Shown in pieces: positions 55,396 through 62,494 of a stretch of 64,000 bases of DNA (position 1 is the first letter of the stretch; each line of letters begins with the position of its first letter). The position numbers were made by a program, and so were the translations under genes. Source of the stretch: Mycolicibacterium litorale (lineage in GTDB: Bacteria > Actinomycetota > Actinomycetes > Mycobacteriales > Mycobacteriaceae); NCBI GenBank assembly GCA_002007745.1, contig CP019882.1:2604001-2668000 (forward strand). The letters are read 5' to 3'. The notes below the pieces were generated by a model. It saw nothing but the letters and a program-made list of their open reading frames with translations, was not told where the DNA came from and ran no database searches.

Positions 55396-56841
55396 ATGTC
55401 GTCCGAATCGCAACAGCACGAAGTCAAGGTCAGCGCCGAAACGCGCGGAATCGAGTTCGTTCCGCACACCGAACGCCACGGTAGACCCAGCCAGATCCGA
55501 TGGATGTGGTCGGGAGCGGTGTTCAACGTACAGATGGTGGCCTTCGGCGCGCTGATTCCGCTGCTGATGGGCCTGTCGTTCATCCAGTGCGTGCTGGTGA
55601 TCATCATCGGCAACCTGTCCTGGTTCGCCGCCGGCGCAGCCAGCCTGCCCGGCCCCGCGGCCGGCACCACCGCATTCGTCGCCCAGCGCGCTCCGTTTGG
55701 TTTACGGGGGGCGAAGATTCCCACGTCGTTCAACTGGGTCACCCAAATCCTGTTCGAGATCAGCAGCTTCGTGATGGCGGTCCTCGCCCTGATCGCCCTG
55801 GCAGGTCAGTTGGGGTTGGAAGCCACTCCTATGGTGAAGGTCTCGGCGATCGTCGTGGCGGCGGTCATCCAATTTATCCTCCCGGCCCTAGGGCATCAGA
55901 CACTGGTCACGACGCTCAACGTCCTCGTCATTCCCTTCGCGCTGTGCTTCGTCGTGATGGCGGTGTTGGCTGCCCCGCGTGTCCACATCTTCGGCGCCGA
56001 GGGCGGCTCCATCGCCGCCCTGACCCAGGGGCTGGCGTTCGTGTTCGCCATCGCCGGATTCTCCTGGATGGCCAACGGCGCCGACTACACGCGCTACCTG
56101 CCAGCCACGACGAGTCGGTGGTCCATCACCTGGAATGTGGCCGTCGGCGGCGGCGTCCCGATGGCACTGCTGATGATCCTCGGCGCGGCCGTCTCGACCA
56201 TCTCGACGGACTCCTCAGACCCGATCAGCGGCCTGCCGTCGCTGTTCCCCGCCTGGTTCGTGGTGCCTTACCTGGTTTTCGCCACGATCCAGCTCTTCGC
56301 GATCACCAGCATCGACCTGTACTCCTCCGGCGTCACGCTACAGGCCCTCGGGGTCAAGGTATCGCGGTTGACGGCGATCGCCGTAGACCTCGTCATCACG
56401 AGCACGGTGGCCGCCGTCGCCATCTTCTCCGACAGCGTGTACACCTTCATCTCCAACTCGCTGCTGTTCGTCATGGTGTGGCTGGCGGCTTGGGGTGGAA
56501 TTTTCATCGTCGACTATGCCCTGCGCCGCGGCCGCTACGACACCCCGTCGCTGTTCGCTAGGGTCGGTGGAATCTACTGGGGCAGAGATGGTTTCAATAT
56601 TCCTGGACTGGTTTCGCTGGCCTGCGGCTTTGCCGTCTCCCTGTGCTGGGCGAACACGACCATCTTCGTCGGACCGATATCGCAGGCGACCGGCGGATCG
56701 GACCTGAGCACGTTGTCGGGGTTCCTCGTCGGCGGTGGGGTCTACTTTCTATTGGCGCGAAACGGCATTCGCCGCGCCCCGATGACGACGACCACTCCCG
56801 AGGATGCGGCGGTCCCCGCGACCGGCAGCACGCCGATGTGA
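55396..56841 (+). CDS. NCS1-family cytosine/purine permease
   Basis: 481 residues with about twelve hydrophobic helices. N-terminal RRIE-like region (FVPHTERHGRPSQIRWMWSG), the family-typical PAAGTTAFVAQRAPFGLRG and FSWMANGADYTRYLP with the substrate-contacting Asp/Asn area. It should import a nucleobase, hydantoin or allantoin. Located between the deaminase genes and the regulator; probably the uptake step of the purine cluster. Confidence 0.9.
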   Translation: MSSESQQHEVKVSAETRGIEFVPHTERHGRPSQIRWMWSGAVFNVQMVAFGALIPLLMGLSFIQCVLVIIIGNLSWFAAGAASLPGPAAGTTAFVAQRAPFGLRGAKIPTSFNWVTQILFEISSFVMAVLALIALAGQLGLEATPMVKVSAIVVAAVIQFILPALGHQTLVTTLNVLVIPFALCFVVMAVLAAPRVHIFGAEGGSIAALTQGLAFVFAIAGFSWMANGADYTRYLPATTSRWSITWNVAVGGGVPMALLMILGAAVSTISTDSSDPISGLPSLFPAWFVVPYLVFATIQLFAITSIDLYSSGVTLQALGVKVSRLTAIAVDLVITSTVAAVAIFSDSVYTFISNSLLFVMVWLAAWGGIFIVDYALRRGRYDTPSLFARVGGIYWGRDGFNIPGLVSLACGFAVSLCWANTTIFVGPISQATGGSDLSTLSGFLVGGGVYFLLARNGIRRAPMTTTTPEDAAVPATGSTPM

Positions 56842-56854
56842 GAACCTCTTAAAC

Positions 56855-57721
56855 ATGCCCAAGAGGTCCGCCGTCCCCGCCGAAGCGGACGTTGAGGAGC
56901 CGCACCCGGCGGGGGAGGCGAGCACCGCCAGTGGGATGTACGTCAGGCAAGCCGCTCAGATGGTCGGCGTCTCGCCGTCGATGATTCGCGGGTGGGAGGA
57001 CGAGGGCCTGATCTCGCCCAACCGAAAGCCCTCCGGATACCGCCTCTACACGATGTCCGACGTGCACCGACTGCGCCGAATCCGGGCGCTGCGCGAACAG
57101 GGTCTCAACGGCGCCGGGATTCGGCGCGTGCTGGAGGCCGAGGCCCCGCACGACCTGAGACCCGCTCCCGCTCTGGACCACGACGGTCTGGGCACGCGAC
57201 TGAAGAACTTGCGTTCGGCGCGAGGCGCATCGCTGCGGGAGGTGTCACAGAAGACCGGCCTGAGCCCGTCCTACCTGTCGTCAGTCGAGCGGTCGCTGGC
57301 CTCGCCGTCGATCGCGAGCCTGCAGAAGATCGCCGCCGCGCTGGGCACCAATCTGCCCAATCTTCTCGGAGACGACCACGACCAGGCCCGCGAAGTCGTG
57401 CGGCGCCGCGAGCGGCCGCGACTGCGCTACCCCGAACGAGGCGTACGCATCGAACGGCTTTCGGTGAACGAGACAATGCTCGAGCCCTTGCTGTTCATCG
57501 TCAAACCCGGTGCAGGCAGCCAGGAACCCTATGAGCACGACGGCGAGGAGTTCATCTTCGTGCAGTCCGGCTCCTTCACCATCACCCTCGACGGCACGGA
57601 CACCCACCACCTCGAAACCGGTGACTGCATTACCTTCCGCAGCCGACGGCCGCACACCTGGTCCAATCCCGGCACGGTCGACACCCAATTGATCTGGGTG
57701 AACACCCCGCCCACATTCTGA
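56855..57721 (+). CDS. regulator with MerR, XRE and cupin domains fused
   Basis: 288 residues. MerR-type DNA-binding domain 28-95 (MYVRQAAQMVGVSPSMIRGW, then PSGYRLYTMSDVHRL), XRE helix-turn-helix 113-170 (REVSQKTGLSPSYLSSVERS) and a cupin sensor 215-285 with His/Glu in YEHDGEEF and His267 in RPHTW. XRE-cupin proteins (PuuR-like) sense amines or nucleobase-related ligands; an added MerR domain is unusual. It starts 14 bp after the permease and probably controls the purine cluster and possibly the shared half-sites. Confidence 0.88.
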   Translation: MPKRSAVPAEADVEEPHPAGEASTASGMYVRQAAQMVGVSPSMIRGWEDEGLISPNRKPSGYRLYTMSDVHRLRRIRALREQGLNGAGIRRVLEAEAPHDLRPAPALDHDGLGTRLKNLRSARGASLREVSQKTGLSPSYLSSVERSLASPSIASLQKIAAALGTNLPNLLGDDHDQAREVVRRRERPRLRYPERGVRIERLSVNETMLEPLLFIVKPGAGSQEPYEHDGEEFIFVQSGSFTITLDGTDTHHLETGDCITFRSRRPHTWSNPGTVDTQLIWVNTPPTF

Positions 57722-57771
57722 GTCCGCACCGTCTGGCCGAGGCGGTGTCTCACCGGTGATACAGTAGCTCC

Positions 57772-58008
57772 ATGGAATCAGTCACGATTCGTGACCTTCG
57801 CAACAACGGGGGAGAGGTGCTCCGCCGAGTCGAGCATGGCGAACGCATCGTGGTGACTCGCGACGGTACGCCGGTCGCCGAGTTGCGACCCCTCCCGCGG
57901 CCCAGCGTCAGCGCGGCTGAGCTGATTCGGCGGAGGGAACATCTGCCGCCAATCGGTGTCGACCAATTCCGCCGCGACATTGACGATCTGATCGATCCAT
58001 CGCTGTGA
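57772..58008 (+). CDS. Phd/YefM-type antitoxin (VapB partner)
   Basis: 78 residues. N-terminal MESVTIRDLRNNGGEVLRRV and VVTRDGTPVAELRPLPR match the Phd/YefM DNA-binding fold; the C-terminal tail EHLPPIGVDQFRRDIDDLID would wrap the toxin. Its stop overlaps the PIN toxin start by 4 bp (GTGA). A TACAGTAGC -10-like sequence lies just upstream. Confidence 0.9.
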   Translation: MESVTIRDLRNNGGEVLRRVEHGERIVVTRDGTPVAELRPLPRPSVSAAELIRRREHLPPIGVDQFRRDIDDLIDPSL

Positions 58009-58427
58009 ACCCGTCGAACTCGCGAGGAATGCTGGACACGTCCACGGTGATCCTGCTCGGCGAAATCACCGACCCGACGAGTCTGCCGGTTGAGTCGGTG
58101 ATCAGTGCGATCACTTTGGCGGAGCTCTCCGTCGGCCCGCACGTCGCACGATCCGACGACGAACGCAGCGCGCGACAACAGCACCTGCAGCAGGCCGAAG
58201 CCGACTTCGCGATTGTGCCGTTCGATGCCGATTGTGCGCGGGCGTTCGGCGGCGTTGTCGCCGCTCTGCGTTCCGCTGGGCGCAAACCCGCGGCGCGGGC
58301 GTACGACGCACTGATCGCCGCGAGTGCGATTGCATACGGTCTCGGCCTGTACACGTGCAATCCCGACGATTTCGCGGGGATTCCGCGTTTGGATCTACAT
58401 CCAGTGCCTAATCCGCGAGCCGGATAG
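58005..58427 (+). CDS. vapC: VapC-type PIN-domain toxin
   Basis: 140 residues. The four acidic residues of the PIN ribonuclease are visible: Asp11 (MLDTSTVI), Glu40 (LAELSVG), Asp101 (YDALIAA) and Asp122 (NPDDF). The GTG at 58005 is coupled to the antitoxin gene; an ATG at 58029 would remove eight residues. Such toxins cleave specific RNAs, often tRNA or rRNA, when freed. Confidence 0.9.
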   Translation: MNPSNSRGMLDTSTVILLGEITDPTSLPVESVISAITLAELSVGPHVARSDDERSARQQHLQQAEADFAIVPFDADCARAFGGVVAALRSAGRKPAARAYDALIAASAIAYGLGLYTCNPDDFAGIPRLDLHPVPNPRAG

Positions 58428-58443
58428 TTCCCCCGCCCAGCAG

Positions 58444-58723
58444 CGCAATATGTCACAGTGACGTAATGTGCCACCGGGGCCGCGCCCCAAGATGTTTCGA
58501 CCCGCATTGCCGGGTGGGGCTTCGCCCGGAGCGGAGGTCGCATCCGTGCGTGGGGGATCCAGGGCAATCGCCCTTCCCGGCGAGCCCGCTCAGGTACCTA
58601 CAGGTACGTCGCCGCCTCGGGCGGGCCACGCGAGGACACGCCAGAAGGCGACCTGGGCGCTGAGTCTCGGGAATCGGAGTCGGCCTCCGTCTCGCACGAT
58701 TACGTCACTGTGACGATAATGCG
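58444..58723. mobile_element. 280-bp non-coding element bounded by inverted repeats (MITE-like)
   Basis: GTCACAGTGACGTAAT (58452-58467) is repeated perfectly in inverse as ATTACGTCACTGTGAC (58699-58714). Outside this the match continues with one mismatch and one indel (CGCAATAT at 58444 against GATAATGCG at 58715), giving arms of about 24 bp. Each arm contains the self-palindrome GTCACAGTGAC. The interior has no convincing gene. This fits a miniature inverted-repeat element or relic of an insertion; no clear target-site duplication was found. Confidence 0.6.
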
Positions 58724-58975
58724 GAAACTTGGGGAGGTGGGGGTGACGATCCGGTTGATACCCGCGTGGTCCGGCACCACGGGTCCGGACGGCATCCGAC
58801 ATTGTCTAGAGCGTCGTGCACTGGGCGGCGACGAACGCCCAACATTTGCGCTGCAACAACAGGCACGGGAAGCAGGACAGCTCGCAGGCTTGCGGGGATT
58901 GCTCGGTACTGGGCCCAGGCCAGACGACCGCGACGGGAGTTTCGACGGCTTTGTCCTGACCTGCTGGTCGGCCGT

Positions 58976-59003
58976 TTTGCCGATAAGCCACATTATGTCA
59001 AGT
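58976..59003 (+). other. dif: dif site (XerC/XerD chromosome-dimer resolution site)
   Basis: The 28 bp read as an 11-bp arm TTTGCCGATAA, a 6-bp centre GCCACA and an 11-bp arm TTATGTCAAGT, the 11-6-11 layout of bacterial dif. The XerD-side half ACATTATGTCAAGT matches the actinobacterial consensus as I recall it at every position, and CCGATAA is kept in the XerC-side half; two positions differ overall. FtsK-controlled recombination here resolves chromosome dimers at division, so the site marks the replication terminus. Confidence 0.8.
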
Positions 59004-59085
59004 AAGGTACGCCGTTTTCATCCGATGAATCACGGTCGTTCCGAGCGGCCCTCACCTGCAGTGCTGGGTCGAGTAGCTCGACTTC
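58999..59085 (+). repeat. imperfect direct repeat, copy 1 (overlaps the right end of dif)
   Basis: Starts with CAAGTAA at the dif right arm and continues with CGCCGTTTTCAT, GATGAATCA and CCCTCA blocks shared with the copy at 60249. Differences fall largely in threes, including one 3-bp indel, and both copies translate to similar peptides (RRFHPMNHGRSERPS versus RRFHWMNQGRLKRPSS), which suggests selection on a protein or a once-coding segment. Confidence 0.6.
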
Positions 59086-59263
59086 GACGTCAATTCGGGG
59101 TCATATCCGAGGTTCTCCATGTCTGGTTCGCCGACGCCGATGAACTGGTTAAGCTCGCCAGCCCGCTCGTCCTCGGACAAGTCAGCGATCTTCCTCGGAG
59201 CTTGCGGAGGCTCTGGACTGCGCTCCCTCAATGCCCGTACACCACGAAGCTGAAACGCCGGGA
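59052..59263 (-). pseudogene. possible 3' remnant of a minus-strand gene
   Basis: An open stretch on the minus strand ends at a TGA (59052-59054) and reads [20 protein letters not shown], then EPDMENLGYDPELTSKSSYS, with good third-position G/C use. No start codon or ribosome site is present upstream, since the frame runs back into the MazF-locus promoter. It looks like the last 60-70 codons of a lost gene abutting dif. Family not recognised. Confidence 0.3.
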
Positions 59264-59305
59264 AACTCGCGTGAGAGTTTGCGCGGGACGTGGCATAGTA
59301 ATGGC

Positions 59306-59542
59306 ATGAACCGCATACGCCTGAGCACTACTGTCGACGCCGGCCTATTGAGGAGTGCACGCGACGTGCGGGCAGGAATCACTGATGCAGCTCTTATCGA
59401 TGAGGCTCTCGGGGCCTTACTTGCTCGCCATCGATCGGCCGAGGTGGATGCGAGCTATGCCGCCTACGACCGGCACCCGGTTGATGAGCCCGACGATTGG
59501 GGCGACCTAGCGTCGTGGCGGCGGGCGGCCGGCGACTCGTGA
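59306..59542 (+). CDS. antitoxin of a MazF-like toxin pair (ribbon-helix-helix-like)
   Basis: 78 residues. The start [20 protein letters not shown] followed by [20 protein letters not shown] fits a ribbon-helix-helix DNA-binding antitoxin, with an acidic tail ([20 protein letters not shown]) for toxin binding. It overlaps the toxin gene by 4 bp (GTGA). Confidence 0.85.
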   Translation: MNRIRLSTTVDAGLLRSARDVRAGITDAALIDEALGALLARHRSAEVDASYAAYDRHPVDEPDDWGDLASWRRAAGDS

Positions 59543-59868
59543 GCGCACTTCCGGCACGCGGAGAGGTGTGGTGGTGTGAGTTGGCCGAGGTCGGCCGGCG
59601 TCCAGTCGTTGTTCTGTCGCGTGATGCAGCGATCCCCCGGCTTCGACGCGCGATCGTCGCGCCCTGCACCACAACCATTCGGGGGCTGGCCAGCGAGGTT
59701 GTTCTTGAACCCGCTTCCGACCCGGTCCCGCGCCGTTCCGCCGTGAATTTGGACTCTGTCGAAAGCGTCTCGGTCGCGGTGTTAGTCGATCGGCTTGGCC
59801 GCCTCGCCGACGCTAGGATGCGCGCCATCTGTGCGGCCCTCGAGGTTGCGGTCGACTGCTCTGGATGA
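59539..59868 (+). CDS. MazF/PemK-type endoribonuclease toxin
   Basis: 109 residues from a GTG. MazF fold: [20 protein letters not shown] at the start, then a strand [20 protein letters not shown], and [20 protein letters not shown] near the end. These toxins cleave mRNA or tRNA at short motifs. Coupled to the antitoxin. The pair lies between the two direct repeats at 58999 and 60249. Confidence 0.88.
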   Translation: MSALPARGEVWWCELAEVGRRPVVVLSRDAAIPRLRRAIVAPCTTTIRGLASEVVLEPASDPVPRRSAVNLDSVESVSVAVLVDRLGRLADARMRAICAALEVAVDCSG

Positions 59869-60215
59869 CGCATCGGGCAAACTAGTGAGAATCCGAGGCC
59901 GGGTTCTGAGGAAGGCTTTCGGTGGCCCCGACTCAGCGAGCGAGACGGCTCGGAGACACGCGAGTATGGTCGAAAAGCGATACGCACAAGCCTGAATACA
60001 CCAGAATCAGATATGCAGCTTTACCAGCCGCATATAGCGAATGTGGCTGTGCCCCATCATATTTGCCAACGAGTTAACCTCCACCCGTGATCAATTGGCG
60101 ATCGCAGATGAGGGCCTCACTGCGGGGCCGAATTAGCTTGCGACGGGTAGTCCCTCGGCGAGCGGCTAGCTGAATCCGGTAATGACCACCGGAGATGCCG
60201 TGCGAAACCACCAGA

Positions 60216-60240
60216 GAATATGCAGCAATCGAATATGCAG
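60216..60240 (+). repeat. two tandem GAATATGCAG boxes
   Basis: GAATATGCAG occurs at 60216-60225 and 60231-60240, period 15, with a related ATATGCAG at 60011-60018. They stand just left of direct repeat copy 2 in an A/T-richer stretch without genes. Role unknown. Confidence 0.4.
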
Positions 60241-60248
60241 GGATACCC

Positions 60249-60336
60249 GTACAAGTAAACGTCGCCGTTTTCATTGGATGAATCAGGGACGCCTTAAACG
60301 TCCCTCATCATCTGCCACGTTAGGTCGTGTTGTCCA
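60249..60336 (+). repeat. imperfect direct repeat, copy 2
   Basis: Matches copy 1 from CAAGTAA onward (CGCCGTTTTCAT, GATGAATCA, CCCTCA, GGTCG blocks). The part left of CAAGTAA does not resemble dif, so only the right flank of dif is duplicated. The copies bracket about 1.16 kb holding the MazF-like pair. Confidence 0.6.
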
Positions 60337-60435
60337 AAGTGCCTCGACACCAACAGGTTTAGTGGGTGGGATAGGTTCGTGCCCCCTCCCGGTGCGACTG
60401 CCGCGACGCGCGATGGACCTACCAGCGCCGATGTG

Positions 60436-60655
60436 ACACATCGACCCGCAGGCCATCATGCACCGCCTTCGGGCGCTCGGCATCCACCTGCAAGGCGCGC
60501 TCGCAACGCCGCCCTACAAACACTCGTTCCGAGATCCCGGCTCCCCTGGTCGCCGGAATGCTCGGCTACAGCGACCAAGTCACCCAGAAAGACGCTGCCG
60601 AAGCGGCGGTAATACCTGGGCCGGATACGTCAAGTGCTCGGACACTCGCCATGTT
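60436..60655 (+). pseudogene. remnant of a tyrosine site-specific integrase C-terminus
   Basis: Pieces in three frames line up as the C-terminal end of actinobacterial site-specific integrases: HIDPQAIMHRLRALGIHLQG (frame of 60458), RNAALQTLV (frame of 60379), EIPAPLVAGMLGYSDQVTQK (frame of 60531) and GGNTWAGYVKCSDTRH (frame of 60458 again). Each shift has the sense of one missing base, so some shifts could be sequencing errors, but an in-frame stop upstream and lack of the catalytic core mean the gene is incomplete. It marks a former integrating element beside dif. Confidence 0.45.
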
Positions 60656-60714
60656 CCGCCCACATCAGTCTCGGTCCCTAGTCTGTGTAAATCCACTATT
60701 GATAAACCCGGAAT

Positions 60715-60733
60715 TGTCAAGATATTGTTGACA
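60715..60733. promoter_or_regulatory. palindrome TGTCAA-N7-TTGACA at the start of the HTH-DUF3887 gene
   Basis: TGTCAA (60715-60720) and TTGACA (60728-60733) are perfect inverted arms around GATATTG. The block ends two bases before the GTG at 60735, so a bound protein would block transcription or translation start. The helix-turn-helix of the protein encoded there is the natural candidate for autoregulation. Confidence 0.45.
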
Positions 60734-60734
60734 T

Positions 60735-61370
60735 GTGTCCGCGTCGTTCACTGCGTCGGGTCAGCAGCTTCACCGCCAGCTGGGCAGGATCCTCGCTGCC
60801 CCCGTCTTGCATACCGAGATCGATCCGATCGAACTTGTCCGCGCAGCCCATGAGATTCGAGACGGGGCTGAAGCGCTGATGGCCGCAGTTGTGCGGCAGG
60901 CGCGGCAGGCCGGCCGGACATGGCAGGAGATCGGCGACGCGCTCGGCGTCTCGCGTCAGGCCGCTTTCCAGCGATACGGCAAACCCATCGATCCTCGAAA
61001 CGGAAAAGTCATGAATACCAGCCCACTACCCGAGGCTGTCGAATTGGCCCGGGCAGTCATCGATGATCATGCCAATGCCCGGTGGGCCGATATCAGCTCA
61101 CGCTTCGATGACACGATGCGTGCCGGGCTCACCGAGGAGGGACTCGCCGAGGCGTGGGCTTACCTCACGGGACTGGCCGGGGCCTACGAGAGCCACGGAG
61201 ACACCGACGCAGTCCGCGCCGGCGACTTCACCATCACCAACACGCCATTGGCCTTTGAGGCCGATGATTTCGTCGCCCGCATCACCTTCCGGGACGATCA
61301 AACGATTGCTGGACTGTTTATCCTCGATGTCGATGCGGCCGGCGGCACTGGTGGATCGGCTGCCAGGTGA
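60735..61370 (+). CDS. HTH protein with C-terminal DUF3887-like domain
   Basis: 211 residues from a GTG. Residues about 28-82 are helical and contain a helix-turn-helix AGRTWQEIGDALGVSRQAAF; then a linker YGKPIDPRNG (81-90) and a DUF3887-like alpha+beta domain about 98-198 (AVIDDHANARWADISSRFDD, then VARITFRDDQTIAGLFIL). The C-terminal domain is shared with the next gene. It overlaps that gene by 4 bp. Function unknown; a ligand-sensing regulator is a reasonable inference. No promoter beyond the palindrome was assigned. Confidence 0.75.
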   Translation: MSASFTASGQQLHRQLGRILAAPVLHTEIDPIELVRAAHEIRDGAEALMAAVVRQARQAGRTWQEIGDALGVSRQAAFQRYGKPIDPRNGKVMNTSPLPEAVELARAVIDDHANARWADISSRFDDTMRAGLTEEGLAEAWAYLTGLAGAYESHGDTDAVRAGDFTITNTPLAFEADDFVARITFRDDQTIAGLFILDVDAAGGTGGSAAR

Positions 61371-62062
61371 ACGATATGTCAGCACCGATTGCTGGCCGCC
61401 GCGTCAAGTTTGGCAAGACCGACGGCGATGTTCGGGTGAAGGACGGGGGAAAGCTCCTGGCGGGTGGATTCATCGCAGGCACACTCATTGTCGAGTCAGG
61501 CGGTTACGCCTCCATCCTCGGCATGGTGGGCGGGCTCGTAATCGAGCCGGGAGCCAAGGCCAGCCTCCGCGGCATGTGTACCGGTGACGTCACTAACCAC
61601 GGCGGGGAACTAACAATCAGCGGCACGGTCAAAGGGGTCTTGTACGGACGCTCGACCACTCGGGTAATGCCCCAAGCGATGATCGGCCAGCACGGCGAGC
61701 CAATCGATCCTGGCACAGGAGAAGGACCCGTTCCCGAGACTGCCGCGCTGGCCAGCACGGTCATTGATGATCTAGTCAACGTCCGATGGGCCAACGTCCG
61801 CGCTTCCTTCGATGCCACCATGCGCGATCAACTGAGTGAAGCGGAACTTGCCGCGTCGTGGCTTCAACTCACGGGGTTGGTCGGAAACTATCGAGGCCAC
61901 GGAGACACCGCTGTCGACCGCGCGGGCGAGCTCACGCGAACCACCACACCATTGCGCTTCGATTCCGGTGAGTTCGTCGCTCGCATCACCTTCCGTGACG
62001 ATCACACGATTGCCGGGCTGTACATCTTCATTCCTGAGGCCGGCAACCCTAACGACCTCTGA
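61367..62062 (+). CDS. bactofilin-like beta-helix protein with C-terminal DUF3887-like domain
   Basis: 231 residues from a GTG overlapping the HTH gene. Residues about 12-100 are short glycine-rich repeats (DVRVKDGGKLLAGGFIAGTL, IVESGGYASILGMVGGLVIE, PGAKASLRGMCTGDVTNHGG) that read as a right-handed beta-helix like bactofilins. From GQHGEPIDPGTG (108-118) on, it is a paralogue of the preceding protein, ending FVARITFRDDHTIAGLYIFI. So a common C-terminal domain is joined to either a DNA-binding or a polymer-like N-terminus in one operon. Function unknown. Confidence 0.75.
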   Translation: MNDMSAPIAGRRVKFGKTDGDVRVKDGGKLLAGGFIAGTLIVESGGYASILGMVGGLVIEPGAKASLRGMCTGDVTNHGGELTISGTVKGVLYGRSTTRVMPQAMIGQHGEPIDPGTGEGPVPETAALASTVIDDLVNVRWANVRASFDATMRDQLSEAELAASWLQLTGLVGNYRGHGDTAVDRAGELTRTTTPLRFDSGEFVARITFRDDHTIAGLYIFIPEAGNPNDL

Positions 62063-62494
62063 GGCGACGCCCGGTCCGCCGGCGAACAACCAAACTTCCG
62101 ACCCCCGCCGCGTTGTTCCGCCGCAAGGCTTCCACCCGACATCGTGCGGTGCGGAGTTGTGTCGGCTGCAATGCCGCCATGCCCGCGGCGCCGAGACGAT
62201 TTGACCAAACCGCACGCACCCGGCTCGGGGTGACCTTCGCGCGGAACACCACGACCCACGTTCAGGACACCGGTCTCTACGGCCACCGGTTCACTCTCCC
62301 CCAGGTCGGGCACAATCTGCCGGCGCTCCGAGGAATGCTGACGGGGGCATGTGGCCGCCTGCTGATCACTGTGCCCTCCGACTCTCACAACCGCGGACCA
62401 ACAGCACCCGGCAGGCGATGACCGAGAACTCCGGGTTGCCGGTTGGTCAGCACGGCCCAGACGGTCAGCGCAGTTTGCGCTCGCCTCCGCCAAA
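62063..62494. other. 432-bp region with no supported gene
   Basis: Between the beta-helix gene and the convergent SDR gene. Open frames on both strands here have unconvincing composition (Arg/Pro/Ser-rich) and no recognisable family. No repeat, hairpin or RNA was identified. Confidence 0.45.

Larger units (their letters stand above)
59869..60734. other. 866-bp region without an intact gene
   Basis: Holds ATATGCAG boxes, direct repeat copy 2, the integrase remnant and the palindrome before 60735, each listed separately. The stretch 59869-60210 shows no supported gene or structure; it is locally more A/T-rich than its surroundings. Confidence 0.5.

Noticed and set aside
58710..59305. Plus-strand open frame spanning dif
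   Set aside because: Runs through dif and the inverted-repeat element, has no ribosome site and no recognisable family; composition is not convincing.
60229..60256. Second dif site at direct repeat copy 2
   Set aside because: Only CAAGT at the right end matches; the centre and left arm do not fit the 11-6-11 pattern.
62113..62421. Small gene between the beta-helix gene and the SDR gene
   Set aside because: Arg/Thr/Pro-rich product, no ribosome site, no motif, and competing frames of equal quality on the other strand.
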